Origin: Planctomycetota bacterium
GTDB taxonomy: Bacteria > Planctomycetota > Planctomycetia > Gemmatales > Gemmataceae
DNA length: 39,591 nt
Reading direction: 5' to 3'
NCBI GenBank assembly: GCA_016177925.1
Contig: JACOUH010000026.1
Location: 1 to 39,591 of the forward strand
Shown here piece after piece: positions 1-8,241 of the stretch; position 1 is the first letter of the stretch; each line of letters opens with the position of its first letter. The notes beneath the pieces were generated by a model that worked only from the letters and a program-made list of their open reading frames with translations, searched no databases and had not been told where the DNA came from. The position numbers and the translations under genes are program-made.

Positions 1-219
1 TATGCTCGGCAGCGGCTTGTGACCCCGGGCCTCGGCCAGCAGCGACACGTAGTAGCCGGTGCTCTGGTAGCGATAGGAACGGCACAGATTGAAGAGCTTG
101 GCCCCGCGCATGTCGCTGTACTCGTGCCGCGTCAGGTACGCCCGAGCCTCGACGACCTCGACGCCGGGCACCTGGAACGGCCAGTCCTTGAGGTCATTGG
201 CGATGATGAGGATCGGCAC
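1..219 (-). CDS. RimK-like ATP-grasp protein, N-terminal (RLAN) part, cut by window edge
   Basis: Only the first 73 codons are present; the gene runs off the left edge. It opens at a GTG at 219, preceded by an AGGAGAG ribosome binding site about 5 nt upstream, and overlaps the end of the C39-like peptidase gene by 26 nt, which indicates translational coupling. The peptide has the signature I associate with the N-terminal domain of RimK-like ATP-grasp proteins: a PILIIAND start, then FNLCRSYRYQSTGYYVSLLA and an EARGHKPLPS stretch. RimK-type enzymes attach amino acids to protein or peptide carboxylates using ATP. The catalytic ATP-grasp domain lies outside the window, so ligase activity and substrate cannot be judged here. 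No other family fits this N-terminus as well. Confidence 0.8.
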   Translation of the reverse strand, partial: MPILIIANDLKDWPFQVPGVEVVEARAYLTRHEYSDMRGAKLFNLCRSYRYQSTGYYVSLLAEARGHKPLPSI

Positions 220-940
220 GGCCTCTCCTTCGCTTCCGGGTCCCCGGCCGGATGACGAGTAGGTTGTCGTCGTAGGTCAGGATGCCGAGGAGGATCGCGT
301 TGATGACGCGGTCGATGGACAGCTCATAGAAGTGCTCGGCGGCCAGCGGATTCGGCATGAGCGGATCGGCCACCATCACAGTCCGCAGGAGGCGGTGGTA
401 ACCGCACAGCACGACGAAGTGTCCCGCGGGCAGGCCGCGGACGTCGTCGGGCTCGCCCTCGGGCCAGGACTCACGCATGTCGCGATAGAGGTAGGTTGCG
501 CTCAATCCGGTAAGGATCGGGATGCCCCGGTTCAGGTAACGCCGGACCAGTTCGCTGGTCAGGTCCTCCATGCGCACGGTCCCGCCCAGGCGGAGGAACT
601 CGAGAAAGGCGTGCGTGGCGGTGTGCAGTCGTGCCGACTCCTTGGCAGCCATCTGGGCCCGCAGGCGCTCCTGCAAAGGCGGGGCGTCGGGCCGGAACCA
701 GGTGGGGTCGAAGACCTTGAGGTTGTACGTGTAGATGGTGGCGTCGTAGCCACGACGCAGGGCGTGGCTGGCGAGCAAGACGGCCAGGGTCCCGCCGCCC
801 TCCAGGCTCGGCACCTGCTCGATGACGGTCTCCAGGGGCAATTCGTCGCCGTAGTAGCGGTACAGCGCGTGCAAACAGGTAGGACCGCAGGTCATGTCGT
901 CCGGCTGCGGCAGGATTTCAAACTCGAGACGCGTTTCCAT
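194..940 (-). CDS. C39-like cysteine peptidase family protein
   Basis: 248 residues, no signal peptide. Gln12 and Cys18 in a PQPDDMTCGPTC context match the oxyanion-hole Gln and catalytic Cys of papain-like C39 peptidases; His174 in PAGHFVVLCGY and Asp192 in VADPLMPNP complete a plausible triad. C39 peptidases classically cleave double-glycine leaders of exported peptides inside ABC transporters, but no transporter domain is fused here, so this is a free-standing C39-like protein of unproven substrate. ATG start at 940 with only a weak Shine-Dalgarno. Its end overlaps the start of the RimK-like ATP-grasp gene, so the two are probably made together and act in one pathway. The C-terminus is very basic (RKRRRGR). 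Confidence 0.8.
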   Translation of the reverse strand: METRLEFEILPQPDDMTCGPTCLHALYRYYGDELPLETVIEQVPSLEGGGTLAVLLASHALRRGYDATIYTYNLKVFDPTWFRPDAPPLQERLRAQMAAKESARLHTATHAFLEFLRLGGTVRMEDLTSELVRRYLNRGIPILTGLSATYLYRDMRESWPEGEPDDVRGLPAGHFVVLCGYHRLLRTVMVADPLMPNPLAAEHFYELSIDRVINAILLGILTYDDNLLVIRPGTRKRRRGRADPHHRQ

Positions 941-1037
941 GCTCTGTCAACTTGCGGGTCAAGGCGATGGCAACCGTCTCGCCACCACCGATTATAGGAC
1001 CAGGGCAGGATTCACACAACCGCACCGTTGACCCGCC

Positions 1038-1748
1038 TCACTCGGCAAGCCCCGCGAACAGGGCGGTGCCGATGCGGACAAGGGTCGCTCCTTCCTCGAT
1101 CGCCACCTCGAAGTCGTTGCTCATGCCCATCGAGAGGTGGTGAAGGACGTGCTGGTCCGTGAGAGTGCGCGTGAGCCGGTCGCGCAAGTCGCGCAGCAAG
1201 GCGAAGGAAGGACGGCACTTCTCGGCATCTTCTACCAGAGCGGCCATTGTCATCAGGCCACCGAGGCGGACGAACAGCAAAGAATTGAAAACGTCGCTGA
1301 GACCGGGCACCTCTGCGGGGGCGAAGCCGTTCTTACTCGCCTCGCCACTGGTGTTGACCTCAACGAGGACGTCGATTCGTTGGCCTTGCTTCTGCGCGGC
1401 TACTTCGAGAGAGTCGAGCAAAGAGAGACGGTCGCCGGAGTGGATCAGTTCAACGAGCGGCAGGGTCTGCTCGATCTTGTTGCGTTGCAGGTGACCAATC
1501 AGGTGCCAGTGGACAGTCGAGGGGAGGAGAGCTGCCTTGCGCCAGAGTTGCTGGGGACGATTCTCACCGAGGTGATTCAGGCCGAGTTCGGGAAGGAGGC
1601 AGACGGCTTCGTCGGGGGCACTCTTGGTGACGGCGACAAGGGTCACGTCCGACCGCGAACGCCCGGCTCGCGCGCAGGCCGCCCGGATGCGTTCCTCGAT
1701 GGTATCGATATTGTTGCGCAGCACACCGCGCAGACGGCTTTCGTCCAC
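1038..1748 (-). CDS. yggS: YggS/PLPHP family pyridoxal-phosphate homeostasis protein
   Basis: 236 residues, typical family length. The PLP-binding lysine is Lys42 in LVAVTKSAPDE; the LGENRPQQL segment, HWHLIGHLQRNK, the EVNTSGEASKNGF loop and the C-terminal LSMGMSNDFEVAIEEGATLV with RIGTALFAG are the standard YggS landmarks. The protein is an alanine-racemase-like TIM barrel that buffers cytosolic PLP and affects amino-acid balance; it has no known catalytic turnover. I chose the GTG at 1748 because a GAGAGGA site lies about 8 nt upstream and because the reading frame before it has no family resemblance. It sits about 90 nt downstream of the helix-hairpin-helix gene and may be co-transcribed with it. 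Confidence 0.92.
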   Translation of the reverse strand: MDESRLRGVLRNNIDTIEERIRAACARAGRSRSDVTLVAVTKSAPDEAVCLLPELGLNHLGENRPQQLWRKAALLPSTVHWHLIGHLQRNKIEQTLPLVELIHSGDRLSLLDSLEVAAQKQGQRIDVLVEVNTSGEASKNGFAPAEVPGLSDVFNSLLFVRLGGLMTMAALVEDAEKCRPSFALLRDLRDRLTRTLTDQHVLHHLSMGMSNDFEVAIEEGATLVRIGTALFAGLAE

Positions 1749-1838
1749 GGCGAATGTCCTCTCGCGTCTCGTCCTCGTGGGCGTCCGCTGACATTCTATG
1801 ATGGCGGCCACAAGGACGAAACGGAGAGGGTACGGAGA

Positions 1839-2657
1839 TCAAGACGCCCAGCACGCCTGGCACTCGCGCTCTCGTCCCCGAACGACGCGCTGTCCACGCA
1901 GATCGTTGCGCGTTTCCGTGACTACAGTGCGCTCGCCGGAGTTGGTCCCATTGCTAAAGCGGATGACGACCCAGTCGCGCGTCAGCCCCAGGCGAAAAGC
2001 GAGCGCGGTCATCGAGAACGTGGCGCGAACGGTCCACTCCCCGCGTCGCGTTTGCAGGACAGGGACCTCGTCGGCTGGCGTGACGTTCCACGAGGCGAGC
2101 CGCGGTCCCCGGGACTGGGCAAGGGAGCGATACTGCTCGTCGATAGCGAGCAAGTCGGCAACGGACGGCTCACTCGTCGCTTTCTCCGGGGCTTCTTGCT
2201 CGCGATGGCGGAACTCGAGGGCCTCGAGCAGTCCCCGCAGCCGTTTCGGACCGATACCGACTTTCTGCAGTCGGCCATCGCGCGCCGCCCGCTCGGCCTC
2301 GTCGAGAGTCGTGATACCCAGTTCGTCGCGCATCCGCACGGCCAAACGCGGCCCCACTCCAGGCAGGCTAGTCAGCCGTTCGCGCGGATCGGTCGGCTCG
2401 GCGTCCGCCCCCATGGTCCGGAACTGCCCGGTGCGGATCAGCCCTTCGAGGGTGTAGGCCAGGTGTTCGCCGAGCCCAGGCATGTCTTCGAGGGCCTCCC
2501 GTCCTCCCTCGGCGAGCAGTTCACTGAGCGACCTCGGAGACATCTTCACCGCCGACGCAGCCTTCCGATAGGCGCGCACGCGGTAGAGGTTTTCGCCCTT
2601 GGATTCCAGGAGAGCGGCATGTTCCAGAAGCCGCTTCGCAAGGGTGTTATTGTTCAT
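1839..2657 (-). CDS. helix-hairpin-helix protein (PolX-like N-terminal domain without polymerase)
   Basis: 272 residues. The start ATG at 2657 has a strong AAGGAGA site 6 nt upstream. Residues 1-80 resemble the 8-kDa helical domain of X-family DNA polymerases (LLESKGENLYRVRAYRKAA), followed by two helix-hairpin-helix motifs, EDMPGLGEHLAYTLEGLI at about 57 and LPGVGPRLAVRM at about 98, then a third weaker one near KVGIGPKRLRGLLEAL. The nucleotidyltransferase palm of PolX is absent; the C-terminal 80 residues (around RDWVVIRF and RTVVTETRNDLRG) look like a separate conserved module I cannot name. Likely role: DNA binding in repair or structure recognition. It is transcribed away from the cytochrome-domain gene, from a promoter carrying a dyad. 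Confidence 0.8.
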   Translation of the reverse strand: MNNNTLAKRLLEHAALLESKGENLYRVRAYRKAASAVKMSPRSLSELLAEGGREALEDMPGLGEHLAYTLEGLIRTGQFRTMGADAEPTDPRERLTSLPGVGPRLAVRMRDELGITTLDEAERAARDGRLQKVGIGPKRLRGLLEALEFRHREQEAPEKATSEPSVADLLAIDEQYRSLAQSRGPRLASWNVTPADEVPVLQTRRGEWTVRATFSMTALAFRLGLTRDWVVIRFSNGTNSGERTVVTETRNDLRGQRVVRGRERECQACWAS

Positions 2658-2681
2658 GAACTGTCTCCTTCCTCTCTTCTC

Positions 2682-2709
2682 ATTGTACCTGCGTACACTA
2701 AGCAAGCAA
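2682..2709 (-). promoter_or_regulatory. sigma-70-like promoter of the helix-hairpin-helix gene
   Basis: On the minus strand the -10 is TACAAT (2687-2682, five of six consensus bases) and a weak -35 TTGCTT lies at 2709-2704 with a 16-bp spacer. The ATG is about 25 nt downstream of the -10. The region is AT-richer than its surroundings. Confidence 0.5.
2684..2697. promoter_or_regulatory. 14-bp dyad TGTAC-N4-GTACA overlapping the -10 box
   Basis: A perfect inverted repeat, TGTAC CTGC GTACA, sits on the -10 element of the helix-hairpin-helix gene promoter, a position where a bound dimeric repressor would block transcription. Its GTAC-N4-GTAC form resembles the LexA box described for cyanobacteria. 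No regulator gene is adjacent, so the bound factor is inference. Confidence 0.4.
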
Positions 2710-2892
2710 GCACAATCGGGACAACCGAAAGTGCCACGGCGGGAGACTTTTTCTTGACTTCTCCCGTCCTTTCGAGCACGATGAGAGGAGTTGATGGAGG
2801 ATCGGCGATCTATCCCGCCTGTGCTACTGCTCTTTGTCCTGCCTTGCCCGATACCTTCCCAGACGCCCGCCTGCCTCAGACGTAAGGGCCTC

Positions 2893-5343
2893 ATGATGCT
2901 GCGAACTTTGTCCCTTGCTGCTCTTGCGTTTTCACTTGGGCTCCAATCCGCCCAGGCGGACGCCCCCCCGAGCGCCGCGTTGCAGTCGCTCCGCGTCTAT
3001 CCGGCGAAGGTCGAGCTGATCGGCCCGCGCGCCGAGCAGCACCTCGGCGTGCTCGGCGAGTATACCGATGGTCAAATGCGCGAATTGACCCGCGGCGCCC
3101 GCTTCACGAGCAGCAACTCGAAGGTGGTATCCGTCGACACGGCGGGCCTGTTGCGAGGGCTAACGAATGGCAAGGCGACGGTCACCGTCGAAGCTGGGGA
3201 GAAAAAAGTCGTCGTGCCGGTCGTCGTGGAGGGTGCCGACGACGAGGCGCCGGTCAGTTTCAGCCGCGAAGTCGTGCCTGTGCTGACGCGGGCTGGGTGC
3301 AACCAGGGTGCCTGTCACGGCGGACAGCACGGCCGCGGCGGATTCAAACTGAGCCTGCTCGGTTTCGAGCCCGAGTTCGACCACCCGCAGATTGTCCAGA
3401 GCGCCGAGGGCCGCCGCGTCGTCCTGTCGGAGCCGGAGCGCAGCATCCTCCTGCTCAAGCCGACACTGTCGCTGGAGCATGGCGGCGGGGAACGCTTCAA
3501 GGTCGGCACGCGACCATACAACCTTCTGAAGCGCTGGCTCGAGGACGGTGCCCCACCGCCGTCGCCGCGTGACCCGACTGTTACCGCAATGGAGGTCTGG
3601 CCGACCAAGCGCGTGATGGTCCCTGGGGAAGAGCAGCAGATCATCGTCCGCGCCAGCTGGAGCGATGATCGCACGACCGACGTAACCGACGTCGCCCAGT
3701 TCGATGCCCTCAACGACGCCGTCGCCGCGGTCAGTCCGTCGGGGCGGATCACCGCCAAGGCCTCCGGTCAGACACACGTCATGGTTCGCTTCCGGGGCCA
3801 GGCGACCGTCGTGCAGGTCACGCTGCCGTACACCCACCTCGACCGCCCGCCCGACTTCCCGACGAACAACGTCATCGACGAGAAATTGAAAGCGAAGTGG
3901 CAGGAACTGGGTCTGACGCCGTCGCCGCAGTGCTCCGACGAGGAGTTCTTCCGGCGCATCCACCTCGACGCCCTCGGCACGCTGCCGGCGCCGGAGGACG
4001 TCAAGGTCTTTCTCGCCGATCGGAGCCCGGACAAGCGGAAGAAAGCGATCGACAAGGTCCTCGACCGGCCGGAGTTCGTCGACTTCTGGGCGCTGAAGTG
4101 GGGCGACCTGCTGCGTATCAACCGCGACGCCATCAATGATAAGGGGATGTGGAGTTTCCACAACTGGGTGCGGGCAAGTCTGCGCGACGGCAAACCGCTC
4201 GACCAGATGGCCCGTGAGATCATTACCGCGGAGGGCAGCACCTTTACGCAGGGGCCGGCCAACTATTATCGGCTGTCGGTCGGCGCTGACAACCAGGCCG
4301 AGACGACGTCGATGCTGTTTCTCGGGGTGCGGATGCAGTGCGCCAAGTGCCACCACCACGCGTTCGAGAAGTGGAGCCAGGACGATTACTACGGCATGGC
4401 GGCGTTCTTCGTTCGCCTGGGTAGCAAGAACAGCCAGGAGTTCGGGCTGTTCGGCCGCGAGACGATCATCTACCTGCGCGACAGCGGCGAGGCGACGCAC
4501 CCGCGCAAAGGCGGCGTCGTCAAGCCGCACGCGCTGGACGGCCCCATCACCGACGACCTGTTCGACCGCCGCCGGAAGCTGGCGGAGTGGTTGACGGCAA
4601 AGGAGAACCCGTTCTTCGCCCGCAACTTTGCGAACCGCTTCTGGGGCTACTTCATGGGCCGCGGCCTCGTCGAGCCGATCGACGACATACGCTCGACCAA
4701 CCCGCCATCGAACCCCGAGTTGCTCGACGCCCTGGCGCAGGAGCTGATCAGGGACAAGTACGACCTGAAACGGTTCATGCGGACGATCATGAATGCGCGG
4801 GCGTATCAGCTGTCGTCGCGCTCGTTCCCCGGCAACCGGGCCGACGCGGCGAACACGCATTATGCCCGCTACACGGTGAAACGTTTGACGGCGGAACAGT
4901 TAGCCGATGCTCTCGACTTCGCGACCGGCACGCGCGAGAAGTACCCGGGGCTTCCGCCGGGAACGCGCGCGATCCAACTGCCGGACACGAGGGTGCGGTC
5001 GTTCCTGCTGGACGTTTTTGGCCGGCCGCCGCGGCAGATCACCTGCGAGTGCGAGCGGACCGCCCAACCGAACATTGCCCAGGCGCTGCACCTGCTCAAT
5101 GGCGACTTCCTCAACCGCAAGATCATTCTCCCGGCGGGCCGCATCGAGGCGCTTCTGAAATCGAAGGCATCACTGCCCACGGCAATCGAACAGCTGTACC
5201 TCGTGACGTTCTCGCGACTGCCTCAGCCCGAGGAACTGACGAGGGCGAAGGAGTGGGTCGCCAAAGCGCCGTCGCTGCGCGAGGGGCTGGGCGACCTCCT
5301 CTGGGTGCTCGTCAACGCCCGCGAGTTCCAGTTCAACCACTGA
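2893..5343 (+). CDS. secreted planctomycete cytochrome-like protein, Ig-like + DUF1549 + DUF1553
   Basis: 816 residues starting at ATG 2893 (MMLRTLSLAALAFSLG), which gives a clean signal peptide ending near AQA-DAP. Order: bacterial Ig-like domain 2 (about 30-112); a cytochrome-like segment with CNQGACHGGQHG (Cys136, Cys141, His142); a second Ig-like domain (about 230-315); DUF1549 (about 325-530) with a canonical CAKCH heme motif in MQCAKCHHHAFEKW; and DUF1553 (about 560-790) with NPFFARNFANRFWGYFMGRG and RPPRQITCECERT. Such proteins are abundant in planctomycetes, exported, and of unknown electron-transfer role. The first heme-like motif has four residues between the cysteines rather than two. 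It is followed after 86 nt by another cytochrome-domain gene in the same direction, probably one operon. Confidence 0.93.
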   Translation: MMLRTLSLAALAFSLGLQSAQADAPPSAALQSLRVYPAKVELIGPRAEQHLGVLGEYTDGQMRELTRGARFTSSNSKVVSVDTAGLLRGLTNGKATVTVEAGEKKVVVPVVVEGADDEAPVSFSREVVPVLTRAGCNQGACHGGQHGRGGFKLSLLGFEPEFDHPQIVQSAEGRRVVLSEPERSILLLKPTLSLEHGGGERFKVGTRPYNLLKRWLEDGAPPPSPRDPTVTAMEVWPTKRVMVPGEEQQIIVRASWSDDRTTDVTDVAQFDALNDAVAAVSPSGRITAKASGQTHVMVRFRGQATVVQVTLPYTHLDRPPDFPTNNVIDEKLKAKWQELGLTPSPQCSDEEFFRRIHLDALGTLPAPEDVKVFLADRSPDKRKKAIDKVLDRPEFVDFWALKWGDLLRINRDAINDKGMWSFHNWVRASLRDGKPLDQMAREIITAEGSTFTQGPANYYRLSVGADNQAETTSMLFLGVRMQCAKCHHHAFEKWSQDDYYGMAAFFVRLGSKNSQEFGLFGRETIIYLRDSGEATHPRKGGVVKPHALDGPITDDLFDRRRKLAEWLTAKENPFFARNFANRFWGYFMGRGLVEPIDDIRSTNPPSNPELLDALAQELIRDKYDLKRFMRTIMNARAYQLSSRSFPGNRADAANTHYARYTVKRLTAEQLADALDFATGTREKYPGLPPGTRAIQLPDTRVRSFLLDVFGRPPRQITCECERTAQPNIAQALHLLNGDFLNRKIILPAGRIEALLKSKASLPTAIEQLYLVTFSRLPQPEELTRAKEWVAKAPSLREGLGDLLWVLVNAREFQFNH

Positions 5344-5429
5344 CCCGCCGCTTGACAGGCAAACGCGAAGCCGCAAGCGGCGGGCTCCGATAACTCGAAC
5401 TCGCTCGAACCTTCCCCGTGCAAGGTCCC

Positions 5430-7043
5430 ATGACTCGATCTACCTGTTTAATTGTTGTGGGGGCCTGCCTGGCGCCCATGCTCGCCATGGCCGGAGAACC
5501 GACCTACTGGCAGGACGTGCGGCCGGTCCTGCGCAAGCACTGCTTTGCCTGTCACACGACGCGCAACCTGAAAGAAGTCGAAGTATCCGCCGGCCTGGCG
5601 ATGGACAACTACGAGGCCTTTGTGAAGGCCGCACGCAAGCGCGTCGTCCAACCCGGTAAGAGTGCTCAAAGCGAGCTAATCCGACGGGTCACGAGCCAGG
5701 ACGATGAGGTCCGCATGCCGCCCGCGACGACGCCGTTGCCCGCTGAGACGGTCGCCCTGCTCCGCCGCTGGATCGACAGCGGCGCCGCCGAGGGACGCAA
5801 GCCCGACGAGATCGCGACGCCTATCACGACCTCGTCACGGCCGCGTCGCCGACTACCTGTGACGTTGCCGACCGCCGCCGTCCCGCCCCCGGGCGCCCTC
5901 GGCAGCGGCAAGGCGGACAAGCTACAGCTGACGTTGAAGGTCGGACCGCTCGCGCCGGTTACCGCGGTGACGTTCAGCCCCGACGGCAAGCTGCTGGCAA
6001 CGGGGTGCTACGGCCGCGTCGCCGTGTGGGACCTGGCGACGGTTCGGCCGGTCAAGGTGCTGACCAACGTCCTCGGCGCTGTCAACGACCTCCGCTTCAG
6101 CCCCGACGGCAGCCTACTGGCGGTCGCCGGCGGACAGCCGTCGGCCAAGGGCGACCTGCGCCTGTTCCGCACCTCCGACTGGAAACTGCTGGCGACGCTC
6201 GGCGGACACGACGACGTGGTGGCTTGCGTATCTTTCAGCCCGGACGGCAAACACCTTGCCTCGGCGAGCTTCGACAAGACGGTGCGCGTCTGGGACATCG
6301 CCTCGCACCGGACCGAGCAGACGCTGACCGGCCACTCCGACTTCGTCTATGCCGTCGCGTTCAGCCCCGACGGCAAGCTGATCGCGTCGGCGAGCAAGGA
6401 CCGGACGGTGAAGCTGCTCGAGGCAGCGACAGGCAAGAGTCGCTTTACCTTCAGCGGCATGACGCAAGATGTCCTCGCGGTGGGCTTCAGCGGCGACGGC
6501 AAGTACGTCCTCTCTTCGGGCTACGAGACGGGCATCTACTGGTGGGATGTCACCACGGGCGAACGGGCTCGATTGCAGGGGGGGCACGGGACGGCAGTCC
6601 ACGAGATCGGCGTGAGCAAGGACAGCAAACTGATTGCCTCCGCCGGCGCTGACGCGACCGTGCGGTTGTGGGACGGGACGACCGGGTCACCGCTGAAGGC
6701 GCTGAACACCGGCTCGCTGACCTACGCGGTCGCGCTGAGTCCCGACGCCCGCCTGGCGGCGTCCGGCTCATTCGATGGCCTGGTTCGGCTGTGGGACGTC
6801 AAGGGCGGTCGCCACCTGCTGACGCTACTGACCTTACCGGCTCAGCGAGAAGAGCCCTCCTGGTTGGCGCTGACGCCGGAAGGATATGCCGCGGGGAGCA
6901 AGGACCTGACCACGGCCAGCGAGTGGCAGATGGCCGGGCGGGCGATCCCCGCGGCGGCGGTGTGGAAAGCGCTGGCCAAGGCAGATGCCGTCGCGCGTGC
7001 CGCGCGTGGCGACACCCTGCCCAGCCCAAGCTTTCAGAAGTGA
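5430..7043 (+). CDS. secreted c-type cytochrome domain protein with WD40 propeller
   Basis: 537 residues. ATG 5430 is preferred over the in-frame GTG at 5418 because an AAGGT site lies 5 nt upstream and the protein then begins with a normal signal peptide (MTRSTCLIVVGACLAPMLAM, then AGEP). Residues 25-125 form a planctomycete cytochrome C domain with a CFACH heme motif at Cys38-Cys41-His42 and the distal RMPPATTPLP motif. Residues about 170-500 are at least seven WD40 repeats, recognisable by repeated FSPDGKLLA and VRVWD/VRLWD strands, forming a beta-propeller. WD40 repeats near a heme domain suggest a cell-surface protein complex. It follows the DUF1549/DUF1553 gene closely. The C-terminal 60 residues are not propeller-like. 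Confidence 0.93.
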   Translation: MTRSTCLIVVGACLAPMLAMAGEPTYWQDVRPVLRKHCFACHTTRNLKEVEVSAGLAMDNYEAFVKAARKRVVQPGKSAQSELIRRVTSQDDEVRMPPATTPLPAETVALLRRWIDSGAAEGRKPDEIATPITTSSRPRRRLPVTLPTAAVPPPGALGSGKADKLQLTLKVGPLAPVTAVTFSPDGKLLATGCYGRVAVWDLATVRPVKVLTNVLGAVNDLRFSPDGSLLAVAGGQPSAKGDLRLFRTSDWKLLATLGGHDDVVACVSFSPDGKHLASASFDKTVRVWDIASHRTEQTLTGHSDFVYAVAFSPDGKLIASASKDRTVKLLEAATGKSRFTFSGMTQDVLAVGFSGDGKYVLSSGYETGIYWWDVTTGERARLQGGHGTAVHEIGVSKDSKLIASAGADATVRLWDGTTGSPLKALNTGSLTYAVALSPDARLAASGSFDGLVRLWDVKGGRHLLTLLTLPAQREEPSWLALTPEGYAAGSKDLTTASEWQMAGRAIPAAAVWKALAKADAVARAARGDTLPSPSFQK

Positions 7044-7143
7044 TCGGCCATCAGCACCGATCCATCGACGAGTCCGGCCAGTTCTTCCGGGCGACTCCAA
7101 CCTGGACCACTGAACCGCTGGACCGCCGCCCGGCGCGTCGGCG

Positions 7144-7173
7144 TTGACAGTTCCTTCCCCGTCTCTTCATAAT
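7144..7173 (+). promoter_or_regulatory. near-consensus sigma-70 promoter of prs
   Basis: A perfect TTGACA (7144-7149) and CATAAT (7168-7173, five of six) are separated by 18 bp. The prs start codon is about 110 nt downstream, leaving a leader of roughly 100 nt in which I see no riboswitch fold. It would give strong constitutive transcription, suitable for a housekeeping gene. Confidence 0.7.
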
Positions 7174-7284
7174 GCCAGGGGCAGGTGCCGCGCCGAGGTC
7201 CCTCCAACACCAGGAAGCCCTCGGTGGGCCTTGCCGCCGGCCTTGCAGGAAGCTGGCCGGACTGGTGCCAACCCGCGTGGACTC

Positions 7285-8241
7285 ATGACCCGAACCAACA
7301 AGCTCCGCGTCTTCAGCGGCCGTGCCAACCCGGCGCTGGCCGAAAAAATCGTCGCCCACCTCGGTGACACCCTCGGCCGCGTCAGTATCGGCGACTTCCC
7401 CGACGGCGAGACGATGGTCAAGATCGAGGAAGACGTCCGCGGCGGCGACGTCTTCGTCGTCCAGCCGACCTGTCCTCCCGTCAATCAGCACGTCATGGAG
7501 CTGCTGATTATGCTGGACTGCTTCAAGCGGGCCAGCGCCGCGCGCATGACCGTCGTTCTGCCCTACTACGGCTACGCCCGGCAGGACCGCAAGGACACCG
7601 GCCGCGTGCCGATCACCGCCAAGCTCGTCGCCGACCTGATCGCCCGCGCGGGCGCCAGCCGTGTCCTGGCGCTCGACCTGCACGCCGCCCAGATCCAGGG
7701 CTTCTTCGACATCCCCGTCGACCACCTCTACGCGGGCCCAGTCATTAACGAGTACATCCGCGGGCTGAACATCCCCATGCGCGACCTTGTCGTGCTCAGC
7801 CCCGACGAAGGCAGCATCAAGCGAGCCCTGGAGCACCAGAAGCGCCTCGGCGGGCCCGCCATCGCCATCGTCGACAAGCGTCGCTCCAGCGCCACCGAGA
7901 CGAAGCAGGCCAACCTGATCGGGTCCTCGCTGGAAAACAAGGTGGCGGTCATCTTCGACGACATGATTACGACGGGGGGAAGCGTCGCCGGGGCCGCCCA
8001 GATCGCGAAACTGAACGGTGCCCGCGAAGTCTATGCCTGTGCCACGCACGCAGTGCTGGTCGGCCCGGCGATCGAGAAGCTGCGTGGCGCGCCGATCAAG
8101 GAACTTGTGCTGACGGATAGCATCCCGTTGCCGCCGCAAAAGCAGCTGCCAAACGCCAAGATATTGAGTGTCGCCCCGCTGCTTGCCGAGGCGATCAAGC
8201 GCATCCACTTCAACGAGTCGGTCAGCAAACTCTTCGAGTAG
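7285..8241 (+). CDS. prs: ribose-phosphate pyrophosphokinase (PRPP synthetase)
   Basis: 318 residues, the usual length for class I PRPP synthetases. It makes phosphoribosyl pyrophosphate from ribose 5-phosphate and ATP for purine, pyrimidine, histidine, tryptophan and NAD synthesis. Landmarks: FSGRANPALAEKI at the N-terminus, GDFPDGETMVKI, the YYGYARQDRKD flexible loop, the metal-binding DLHAAQIQGFF (131-141), SPDEGSIKRA, DKRR, and the PRPP-binding loop FDDMITTGGSV (224-234). That last loop differs from the usual DDMIDTAGT pattern, so sequence-based allosteric inference should be cautious. The ATG at 7285 is chosen because homology starts there; the in-frame extension upstream to 7144 overlaps the promoter. 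The ribosome binding site is weak. Confidence 0.96.
   Translation: MTRTNKLRVFSGRANPALAEKIVAHLGDTLGRVSIGDFPDGETMVKIEEDVRGGDVFVVQPTCPPVNQHVMELLIMLDCFKRASAARMTVVLPYYGYARQDRKDTGRVPITAKLVADLIARAGASRVLALDLHAAQIQGFFDIPVDHLYAGPVINEYIRGLNIPMRDLVVLSPDEGSIKRALEHQKRLGGPAIAIVDKRRSSATETKQANLIGSSLENKVAVIFDDMITTGGSVAGAAQIAKLNGAREVYACATHAVLVGPAIEKLRGAPIKELVLTDSIPLPPQKQLPNAKILSVAPLLAEAIKRIHFNESVSKLFE

Noticed and set aside
1137..2885. 582-codon open frame on the plus strand
   Set aside because: It runs antisense to yggS and the helix-hairpin-helix gene, which have clear family motifs; its own sequence has none.
3160..4860. 566-codon open frame on the minus strand
   Set aside because: Antisense to the DUF1549/DUF1553 gene; a by-product of high GC.
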